Shown one piece after another: positions 56,898-64,000 of a stretch of DNA of 64,000 nucleotides. Position numbers and translations under genes: made by a program. Numbering within the stretch: position 1 is the first letter of the stretch; the number at the start of each line of letters is the position of its first letter. The notes under the pieces are model-generated. The model saw nothing but the letters and a program-made list of their open reading frames with translations, did no database searches and was not told the origin of the DNA. Source of the DNA: Methylophilus sp. (lineage in GTDB: Bacteria; Pseudomonadota; Gammaproteobacteria; Burkholderiales; Methylophilaceae); the NCBI GenBank assembly GCA_030696695.1, contig JAUYRP010000034.1, forward strand, positions 124,001 through 188,000. The letters are read 5' to 3'.

Positions 56898-57833
56898 ATG
56901 CGCAAATCAATTTTACTAACCGCTGTATTAGGCACATTAGCAATGACAAACATTGCATATGCGGAGGAAGCTGTTGTAGAGGCTGCACCAGCTGCTGCTC
57001 CTGCAGAGCCAGAATCTGCATGGACTGCGACTTCTAATATCGGTTTTGTATCTGATTACTACACACGTGGTATTTCACAATCATGGCACAAGCCAGCTGT
57101 TCAAGGTGGTTTCGATATTGCCCACTCAAGCGGTTTTTTTGCTGGTGTATGGGGTTCTAATGTTTCACCAAACACTTTTCCTGATGCTACTGTAGAGTTG
57201 GACTTATATGGTGGTTATACAGGCTCAATCACTGATGATATTGGCTATACAGTCGGTGTAATTGGTTACTTTTATCCAGGTGGTTCATGGAAAAAATATG
57301 ATGGCTTAACAACTGACCAAGGTAAGAAATCAGGTGGTCGTTGGGATACATATGAGGCCAATGTGGCTGTATCTTATAAATGGTTAAGTGCCAAAGTGTC
57401 TGTCACATTAGGTGACTGGTTCGGCGCTGAAAAAGCTACAGGTTGGGATGGCGGCACAAGTGGTTCAACATATGTTGAATTGAATGCTGCTTATCCATTA
57501 CCTTTCTGGGATTTAACTCTAATCGGTCACGTGGGTCATTTAAATGTGTCAGGTAAATTAGAAAGTACAGGCTTCCCAACAGCAAACGGCACGCCAGGTA
57601 CTTATGAAACTAGCCCAGACTATACAGACTACAAAATTGGTTTAAGTAAATCTTTCAAAGTGGCAGGAACAGAAGGTTGGAATGCAGGTTTGTATTATGT
57701 AGGTGCTGACGACAACGGATATTGGGATAACGGATACGGCGGTACAAGTTTCAGCCGCTCCATTAACGGTACTACAGAAACCAAAGATTTAGCAGATGGT
57801 CGCTTAGTAGTGTCAGTAGGCCGTACGTTTTAA
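56898..57833 (+). CDS. TorF family putative porin
   Basis: A 311-residue outer-membrane beta-barrel protein (TIGR02001 type). The signal peptide ends at AYA (LTAVLGTLAMTNIAYA), followed by an Ala/Pro/Glu-rich spacer of about 20 residues and the barrel, starting TATSNIGFVSDYYTRGISQS. The chain ends with an aromatic residue (VVSVGRTF), as expected for BAM-dependent insertion. It is the first gene after the sigma-54 promoter, with glnK 81 bp downstream, so it may import nitrogen compounds; this is inference. Confidence 0.85.
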   Translation: MRKSILLTAVLGTLAMTNIAYAEEAVVEAAPAAAPAEPESAWTATSNIGFVSDYYTRGISQSWHKPAVQGGFDIAHSSGFFAGVWGSNVSPNTFPDATVELDLYGGYTGSITDDIGYTVGVIGYFYPGGSWKKYDGLTTDQGKKSGGRWDTYEANVAVSYKWLSAKVSVTLGDWFGAEKATGWDGGTSGSTYVELNAAYPLPFWDLTLIGHVGHLNVSGKLESTGFPTANGTPGTYETSPDYTDYKIGLSKSFKVAGTEGWNAGLYYVGADDNGYWDNGYGGTSFSRSINGTTETKDLADGRLVVSVGRTF

Positions 57834-57857
57834 TTAAGTAAAGTTTCATACTATAAA

Positions 57858-57888
57858 AGGTAAGCCAAACTGAGCACTTGGCTTACCT
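57858..57888 (+). repeat. 11-bp perfect inverted repeat between torF and glnK
   Basis: Arms AGGTAAGCCAA (57858-57868) and TTGGCTTACCT (57878-57888) around a 9-nt loop. No T-run follows, so it is probably an mRNA-processing or partial-termination hairpin that lets the porin and PII/channel differ in dose. Confidence 0.65.
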
Positions 57889-57890
57889 AA

Positions 57891-58253
<363 letters not shown>

Positions 58254-58260
58254 GAGGGGC

Positions 58261-59793
58261 ATGGACATGAAAAAATTCCTTTCAGTTTTATCGTTAGTGG
58301 CCCTGTTTGGTTTAGGCGCTACTACTTATAGTTTTGCAGAAGATTTACCGACAGAAGCAGCAGCAACGATGGAATCTGTGGCAGATACGGCAGAAGCGGT
58401 TGCTGAAGCTGTACCAGAGATTGAGGCAGCACCTGCTGCAGAAGCAGAGGCGGCACCAGCAGAAGCGGCAGCAGCACCAACACCTGTTCCAGATAAAGGT
58501 GACAGTGCTTGGATGATTGTAGCCACTATTATGGTGACATTGATGGTGATACCAGGCTTGGCGTTGTTCTACGGTGGTTTAGTGCGCCAAAAAAATATGT
58601 TGTCTGTATTGATGCAAACATTCGTGATTTTCTCATTGATGGCTGTGTTATGGACAGTATATGGTTACAGCGTAGCGTTCACTGGTGGTAGCCCATTCTT
58701 TGGTGGCTTAGGTAAAGCATTCTTAGCAGGTGTCACACCAGAATCATTAGGCGCAACATTTAGCAAGGGCGTTTACATTCCTGAGTACTTATTTGTGGCT
58801 TTCCAATTAACGTTTGCAGCGATTACACCAGCACTGATCATTGGTGCGTTTGCTGAGCGTATGAAGTTCTCTGCAGTATTAGCGTTTATGGTCATTTGGT
58901 TCACATTTGCTTACTTGCCAATGGCACACATGGTTTGGTATTGGGACGGTCCTGATGCAATTACCGATGCAGCGTCTTTAGACACTGTTGTGGCGAATGC
59001 AGGCTGGTTATGGGCTAAAGGTGCGCTTGACTTTGCAGGTGGTACAGTGGTGCACATCAATGCAGGTGTGGCTGGTTTAGTGGCTGCCTTTGTATTAGGT
59101 AAACGCATCGGTTACGGTAAAGAATCAATGACTCCACACAGCTTAACGCTCACGATGGTAGGTGCTTCATTACTGTGGGTGGGTTGGTATGGTTTCAATG
59201 CTGGTTCAAACCTAGAAGCAAACGGTTATGCAGCATTGGCTTTAATCAATACAACCATTGCAACTGCAGCTGCAACACTCTCATGGATGTTTGTTGAGTG
59301 GTTTGGTAAATCAAAACCATCTATGTTAGGCGCTGCGTCTGGTGCTGTTGCAGGCTTGGTAGCCATTACGCCAGCTTGTGGTTTCGTAGGCCCAGTAGGT
59401 GCAATCATCATTGGCTTAGTCGTATCACCAATCTGCTACTTCTTTGTGACTAAAGTGAAATACATGCTTGGTTACGATGATGCATTAGATGTATTCGGTG
59501 TTCACGCGGTGGGTGGTATCGTCGGTGCATTGTTAACAGGTGTGTTTGTTAACCCAGCCTTGGGCGGTGCAGGTGTAGTTGATTATGTAGCAAATGGCGT
59601 TGCAGCTTACGACTTTGGCGCACAAATGACTGCACAAATTACTGCAGTAGTCACAGCGGTTGTAGTGTCTGCCGTGGTATCATTTATCGCACTAAAAATC
59701 GTTGATCTACTCATTGGTTTACGCGTATCTGAAGAGTCTGAGCGTGAAGGCTTAGATACAACAGAACATGGTGAACGCGCTTATCACGCATAA
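58261..59793 (+). CDS. amtB: Ammonium channel AmtB with signal peptide and Ala/Glu/Pro-rich extension
   Basis: A 510-residue ammonium transporter. A signal peptide (MKKFLSVLSLVALFGLGATT) and a low-complexity acidic spacer (AEAEAAPAEAAAA) precede the channel, whose eleven helices start at SAWMIVATIMVTLMVIPGLA. The twin histidines are in GGTVVHINAGVAGL and VFGVHAVGGIVGAL. The start may be this ATG or the one six bases later; the second has better spacing to GAGGGG. AmtB works with GlnK, just upstream. Confidence 0.95.
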   Translation: MDMKKFLSVLSLVALFGLGATTYSFAEDLPTEAAATMESVADTAEAVAEAVPEIEAAPAAEAEAAPAEAAAAPTPVPDKGDSAWMIVATIMVTLMVIPGLALFYGGLVRQKNMLSVLMQTFVIFSLMAVLWTVYGYSVAFTGGSPFFGGLGKAFLAGVTPESLGATFSKGVYIPEYLFVAFQLTFAAITPALIIGAFAERMKFSAVLAFMVIWFTFAYLPMAHMVWYWDGPDAITDAASLDTVVANAGWLWAKGALDFAGGTVVHINAGVAGLVAAFVLGKRIGYGKESMTPHSLTLTMVGASLLWVGWYGFNAGSNLEANGYAALALINTTIATAAATLSWMFVEWFGKSKPSMLGAASGAVAGLVAITPACGFVGPVGAIIIGLVVSPICYFFVTKVKYMLGYDDALDVFGVHAVGGIVGALLTGVFVNPALGGAGVVDYVANGVAAYDFGAQMTAQITAVVTAVVVSAVVSFIALKIVDLLIGLRVSEESEREGLDTTEHGERAYHA

Positions 59794-59820
59794 TCAGTAA
59801 ACTGAGTAATAGGTAGTAAT

Positions 59821-59850
59821 AAAAACGGCTCTTTTTAGAGCCGTTTTTTT
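59821..59850 (+). terminator. Rho-independent terminator of the glnK-amtB operon
   Basis: Stem AAAAACGGCTC / GAGCCGTTTTT (59821-59831, 59838-59848) followed by Ts, 27 bp after the amtB stop. Confidence 0.92.
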
Positions 59851-59951
59851 GTGTAACAAATTGTAAATGCAAGGAACTAAAGCATGCGAGTTTTGACATA
59901 TGTCAGGCGACAAAAAAACTAGCGCTGCTCTGCGCGATAAAAAAAGTGATT

Positions 59952-61613
59952 ATGGCTAATATTCAAATAGATAAGACACCAATACAACGCCTGCTTGAGA
60001 TTATTCAACTGGAGCGACAAGATATCGCATTGCTGGTAGCGCTCACACTTGGATATGGCATATTAGGGATTGCTACCCCAGTTGCAGTGCAGGCCCTAGT
60101 CAATATTGTGACGATGGGTGGTCTGCTCAAGCCGCTGTATGTGATTTCCATCATGCTGTTCGTACTTTTGATACTATCAGGCATACTATTTTTATTTGAA
60201 GCTTATATCGTTGAGCTCATTCAGCGTCGTTTATTTGTAAGATTTGCGTTGCAGTCAGGTACTTCTGTTCAAGGCATGCAGTTACAAACTTATGATGCTA
60301 ACAATCCTGTTGAGTTGGTAAACCGATTTCTAGATGTTAAGACTGTTCAAAAATCTGCTTCTACGTTATTAACAGTTGCACTTGCCGCAGTTTTACAAGG
60401 TATTGTCGGCAGCTTTGTGCTGATGTTTTACAGTATTTATTTCATCGCAGTGGTGTTGTTAATCATCGTTGTATTACTCGTCATTGTATTTCTAATAGGC
60501 AGGATGGCATTGCCAACCGCACTTGAAGAGTCAAATGTAAAATACGAAACCATCGCATGGATTGAAACGATTGCAAGAGAGAGTTACCTATTTAGGTTTT
60601 TTAATGCTAAAAAACGGGTAGAGTTGATTACAGATCAACACGCAAGAAATTTTTTAGATAGACGAAAAGACCACTTTAGTGTGCTTTTCATGCAAAACTT
60701 GGCTGCTATTGTTTTGTATGCAGTTGCTGGGACTTTAATGCTAGTCCTTGGCGGATCTTTAGTGATACAGGGGCAAATAAACGTCGGCCAATTTGTTGCG
60801 GCAGAGCTGATTATCTTTGGTGTGTTGAGCTCTTTTGTAACGCTAACTAATAAACTTGAAGCTTACTATGATTTGTTGGTGGCATTGGATAAACTAGGGG
60901 CTATTCAAGATCTGCCGCAAGAGGCGTTAGGGACGCACTTACCAGAGAATGGTCATTATTCATTTTTGGAAGCAACAGATCTTACATTCGCCTTCTCCGA
61001 ACGTGTTGTGCCGATTCAGGGTTTAAGTTTTAAATTAAAAAAAGGACAAAGTCTATCAATACTCGGCACTTCAGGTGTTGGCAAAACAACGCTTGTTGAA
61101 CTGCTCACTGGATTACGTACTCCGAGCAAGGGTTATATAGCTACCGAAGGCATAGATTTCCGTCAATTAAATCTATCGGATTTCAGAGATCATATTGGTC
61201 TAGCTACGAAATTAGAGTTTATAGAGGACACAATCTTAAATAATCTAATGTTAAATCGTGACGAAGTCACCATAGACGAAGTGCATCAATTATTATCAGC
61301 TTTAAATCTAGATAAAGATGTTGCGAAATTAGATCTCGGTCTTGATACCTTGGTAACGGCTTTTGGTGCCCCATTATCAACTACACAGGGTCAAAGAATG
61401 ATGCTAGTGAGGGCTCTAGTCGGCAAACCGGATTTTGTTGTGATTGATGGATTGTTAGATAATTTAAATCAAGACGAACTGACATCGGTGCTGACCTTGT
61501 TGAAACAAATGGCTTCGAGGTGGATGTTAGTCGTGACAACTAGAAGAGAAGATATTGCTAGCCAGTTTGATCAGACCATAACGCTTGGACAACGAGTCAG
61601 GGAGCAGTCATGA
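59952..61613 (+). CDS. ABC exporter protein with degenerate ATPase motifs
   Basis: A 553-residue fused permease-ATPase of the type I secretion group (membrane part residues about 20-300, no N-terminal peptidase). Walker A is intact (GTSGVGKTT, residues 372-380) but four other elements are not: the Q-loop Gln is Lys420, the signature is LSTTQGQ (475-481) rather than LSGGQ, the residue after the Walker B Asp499 is Gly500 instead of the catalytic Glu, and the His-loop His is Thr530. ATP binding is possible; hydrolysis is doubtful. It may regulate or partner another ABC protein. The adaptor gene overlaps its stop (ATGA). The start ATG is at 59952; an in-frame GTG is 6 bp earlier. Confidence 0.8.
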   Translation: MANIQIDKTPIQRLLEIIQLERQDIALLVALTLGYGILGIATPVAVQALVNIVTMGGLLKPLYVISIMLFVLLILSGILFLFEAYIVELIQRRLFVRFALQSGTSVQGMQLQTYDANNPVELVNRFLDVKTVQKSASTLLTVALAAVLQGIVGSFVLMFYSIYFIAVVLLIIVVLLVIVFLIGRMALPTALEESNVKYETIAWIETIARESYLFRFFNAKKRVELITDQHARNFLDRRKDHFSVLFMQNLAAIVLYAVAGTLMLVLGGSLVIQGQINVGQFVAAELIIFGVLSSFVTLTNKLEAYYDLLVALDKLGAIQDLPQEALGTHLPENGHYSFLEATDLTFAFSERVVPIQGLSFKLKKGQSLSILGTSGVGKTTLVELLTGLRTPSKGYIATEGIDFRQLNLSDFRDHIGLATKLEFIEDTILNNLMLNRDEVTIDEVHQLLSALNLDKDVAKLDLGLDTLVTAFGAPLSTTQGQRMMLVRALVGKPDFVVIDGLLDNLNQDELTSVLTLLKQMASRWMLVVTTRREDIASQFDQTITLGQRVREQS

Positions 61614-62905
61614 GCAAGCGTTTAAATTCTCTAGATATGTCACTAACGCCTTCGCAGGTGCCGAAGTGGGTCAAGCGAATGACCATCATCTTTTTCATCA
61701 TACCTATTATTTTCTTGTTTTTTCCATGGCAACAAAACGTAAGCGCATTGGGAAAAGTCACTGCCTTTTCACCTAATGAACGTGCACAAACTGTCGATGC
61801 GCCTGTCAGCGGTGTGATTAGTAAATGGAACGTACAAGAGGGTTCAAAAGTGAAGGCTGGGGATGTATTACTGGAAATTAGTGATATAGATCCACAATTT
61901 AAAGACAGGTTGAAGTCACAACGCGACAATTTACTGACCAAGCTAGAGTCTAAGCAAGATGAACTTAGAGCGTATGAATTGCAGCAAAATAACTTAATTA
62001 GCTCAAGAGACGCAAAAATATCGGCAGCCCAGTTTAAATTGGATATGGCGAATCAAAAGATTCTATCTGCTTCAGAGGCGATGAATGCAGCACAAGCCAC
62101 ATTGGAAGCGGCAAATTTTCAGGCGACACGCCTACAAAGATTGTTGCAAGATGGTTTGGTGTCTAAGCGAGATGTGGAAGTGGCAGAGCGAGATCAAATA
62201 ATCGCTAATCGCAGTTTAAACAGTGCACAGGCGCAATTACTATCAGCCAAGGCTGAATCAAGATCAGCATCGGCCGAGATTCAACAAATAAGAGCGGATA
62301 CACAAGCGGTTATTGAGTCAAATAATGCCACAATTAATAAAATCAAAGGAGAATTAGCTGAGAGTGAAGTAAGCCTCACTAACTCAGAAATTAATCTATC
62401 TCGTCAGCGCATGCAGCGGGTCACTGCACCCCGTGATGGCGTTATTTATCGTTTGCCGGTCAATACCCAATCTCAGGTTATCTCGCAAGGCACCCCGCTA
62501 TTAGCCATACTGCCCGACACTCAAACCCGTTCGGTTGAGCTTTGGGTGGATGGCAGAGACGCCCCATTAATCAAGCAGGGCAGTGAGGTGAGGGTGGAGT
62601 TTGAAGGGTGGCCTGCTATTCTGATACCTGGTTGGTCTAACATTGGTTTCGGCACTTTTCCGGGCAAAGTCGCGTTTGTAGACCCTGTTGATAATGGTAC
62701 AGGTAACTTTAGGGTAATGATCTTACCGTCAAATGGGGATAAGGGCTGGCCATCTTCTAATTTCCTGCGCCAAGGCATTAATGCAAAAGGTTGGATTCTA
62801 TTAGAACAGGTTACCATCGGGTATGAAATATGGCGTATTCTAAATGGCTTTCCGCCACGTATACCGCAAGAGGTTAGTCCGATAAGTACGGGCACTCTAA
62901 AATGA
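61610..62905 (+). CDS. HlyD family secretion adaptor (membrane fusion protein)
   Basis: A 431-residue periplasmic adaptor. One inner-membrane helix (MTIIFFIIPIIFLFFPW) is followed by a lipoyl-like half (VDAPVSGVISKWNVQEGSKV), a long coiled-coil hairpin (residues about 100-260), the second lipoyl half (MQRVTAPRDGVIYRLP) and a beta-barrel domain. It connects the ABC protein to the outer-membrane channel. Start and stop codons overlap those of its neighbours. Confidence 0.9.
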   Translation: MSKRLNSLDMSLTPSQVPKWVKRMTIIFFIIPIIFLFFPWQQNVSALGKVTAFSPNERAQTVDAPVSGVISKWNVQEGSKVKAGDVLLEISDIDPQFKDRLKSQRDNLLTKLESKQDELRAYELQQNNLISSRDAKISAAQFKLDMANQKILSASEAMNAAQATLEAANFQATRLQRLLQDGLVSKRDVEVAERDQIIANRSLNSAQAQLLSAKAESRSASAEIQQIRADTQAVIESNNATINKIKGELAESEVSLTNSEINLSRQRMQRVTAPRDGVIYRLPVNTQSQVISQGTPLLAILPDTQTRSVELWVDGRDAPLIKQGSEVRVEFEGWPAILIPGWSNIGFGTFPGKVAFVDPVDNGTGNFRVMILPSNGDKGWPSSNFLRQGINAKGWILLEQVTIGYEIWRILNGFPPRIPQEVSPISTGTLK

Positions 62906-64000
62906 TGTTGCCTTATCGCTGTATGTATTTGTCCTCTCCCCTCTTGATTTTTTTATTAACACTCATATTGTCAGCCCTTAATTGCGCTTCGGCAGACGAA
63001 TTACCGCTCAAGATAGACAAACGGATGGAGGCTCAAGAGTCCTTTAATCCCACTGATCGCGCCGTTGCTCCTCCCAAAACATTGCGTCAAGAGATAGATG
63101 AGGCAAAAAAAACATCCAAAGAGCGAAAGATTAGTCCACTTGTTATTGATGTTAAGAAGGCAATAGCACCCTATGATGAGCCGGATGGTGAATCTGGCGT
63201 GATGCCTAACTTGTTAAAAGAAACAGGCTTACAGCTCAGTATCGCAGAAGTCAGAAGCCGAGCGTTAAAAAATAATTTATCGCTCAAAGTATTTCAATAC
63301 GATCCAGTGATTGCGCAAACCGTTGTGCGTGAGGAAGAGGCTAAGTTCGATAAAATCATATTTGCATATGCGAAATATGGAGACAAAGATTCACCTGCTT
63401 TTTCTGGAGATAATGTTGAGTTTAAATCTAATAACCCGGCACTGGATGCGCAAAGGCTAAAGATTGACATTCAGGAGCAGGAAAAACAAAACCTTATGCT
63501 TGAGGCAGGGATTAAAGTTCCGCTTAGGACAGGTGGAACTGTTACCTTAAGTAGTCCATTCAACAGAAAAGTGACTGATGGTCAATTTTCATCAAAAGAG
63601 TATCAAAGTGCATTGCAGTTCTCGTTTAGTCAGCCACTATTAAGAGACGCAGGCGTTCGTGTCAATGAAGCTAGTATCCAAATAGCAGCATACGAACAGC
63701 AAGCAACTCAATTAAAGACCCGCCTGCAAAGTATTCGAGTAGTGGCTATGGTGGATAAAGCTTACTGGGATTTATACCAAGCATGGGGTGAGCTGGATGT
63801 TCGCAGGCAACAGTTTGAATTAGCCAATCAAAACTTGGGTATGGTTAAAAGAAGGGTCGATGAAGGCTTAACAGCGGCCATTGAGTTGAATAGAGCGGAG
63901 ATTGGTGTGGCAGACCGCATGGAGGCTTTAATCATTGCCGAGACAAACCTCAAGCTTGCGCAACGCCAGTTGCAATTTTTGATCAATGATATCAATAACG
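62902..64000 (+). CDS. TolC family outer-membrane efflux protein (partial)
   Basis: The 5' 366 codons of an outer-membrane channel of the TolC family; the frame is open to the window edge. The signal peptide is LLIFLLTLILSALNCASA. The TolC-type repeat starts LQLSIAEVRSRALKNNLSLK, with helical segments such as MVDKAYWDLYQAWGELDVRR and VKRRVDEGLTAAIELNRAEI. A Ser/Thr/Lys-rich stretch of 90 residues before it is unusual for TolC. Its ATG overlaps the adaptor stop (ATGA). Confidence 0.88.
   Translation, partial: MMLPYRCMYLSSPLLIFLLTLILSALNCASADELPLKIDKRMEAQESFNPTDRAVAPPKTLRQEIDEAKKTSKERKISPLVIDVKKAIAPYDEPDGESGVMPNLLKETGLQLSIAEVRSRALKNNLSLKVFQYDPVIAQTVVREEEAKFDKIIFAYAKYGDKDSPAFSGDNVEFKSNNPALDAQRLKIDIQEQEKQNLMLEAGIKVPLRTGGTVTLSSPFNRKVTDGQFSSKEYQSALQFSFSQPLLRDAGVRVNEASIQIAAYEQQATQLKTRLQSIRVVAMVDKAYWDLYQAWGELDVRRQQFELANQNLGMVKRRVDEGLTAAIELNRAEIGVADRMEALIIAETNLKLAQRQLQFLINDINN

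Overview
The window looks like a chromosomal segment of a Gram-negative betaproteobacterium, most likely a methylotroph of the family Methylophilaceae (Methylotenera-like). This is inferred from moderate-to-low GC, a 23-residue PqqA precursor of the type seen in methylotrophs, a GltBD/GlnK/AmtB nitrogen-assimilation set, and betaproteobacterial housekeeping genes (glmS, ettA, argS, priA, hemL, hemE, ubiK, comM). No phage genes, IS elements or CRISPR arrays were seen.

Layout. 1-7.7 kb: end of glmS, a DUF2171-like protein, an MgtC/DUF4010 membrane protein, yaeQ, an EAL-HDOD protein, a sulfatase-fold phospho-headgroup transferase and ettA. 7.7-9.1 kb: a small integron-type cassette array without an integrase. 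Two compact minus-strand cassettes, one with a HEPN-like protein and one with a cold-shock/DUF1294 protein, are each closed by a 58-bp attC-like site. 9.2-18.5 kb: an SDR oxidoreductase, a DUF6394-like/K+ channel pair, dsbA, a SPOR protein, argS, priA and tRNA-Gly(CCC). 18.5-29.2 kb: a minus-strand Tad/Flp pilus locus (flp, TadG-like, TadE-like, cpaB, secretin, FHA-CpaF fusion, tadB, tadC, DUF192), with a divergent TetR regulator and paired palindromes in between. It includes a 59-codon pilin-like gene translationally coupled to its neighbours. 30-33 kb: thiD-thiE-hemL operon. 33-40.6 kb: gltB, gltD, hemE. 40.6-45 kb: an MsbA-like exporter, DUF3820, a PAS-GGDEF cyclase, a ChaN-like protein and a solitary pqqA. 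45-54.9 kb: phoX behind a Pho box, two paralogous protease-TPR proteins, small hypothetical genes, a lone ParA ATPase, DUF1993 and a rhomboid protease. 54.9-59.8 kb: comM, ubiK, then torF-glnK-amtB behind a sigma-54 promoter and an NtrC-like site. 59.9-64 kb: an ABC/HlyD/TolC export operon, cut by the window edge, whose ABC protein has lost its catalytic motifs.

How the parts fit. Nitrogen metabolism is the strongest theme: a sigma-54/NtrC-type control region precedes a porin, PII and the ammonium channel, and glutamate synthase lies 19 kb away. Phosphate control is visible at phoX. The Tad locus encodes the core machine but no prepilin peptidase, TadZ/CpaE or TadD, which must be supplied from elsewhere if the pilus is functional. 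The most unusual items are the integrase-less cassette array, the ABC protein degenerate in four ATPase motifs, the solitary pqqA, and the attenuator-like terminator placed against the start codon of the TadG-like gene.
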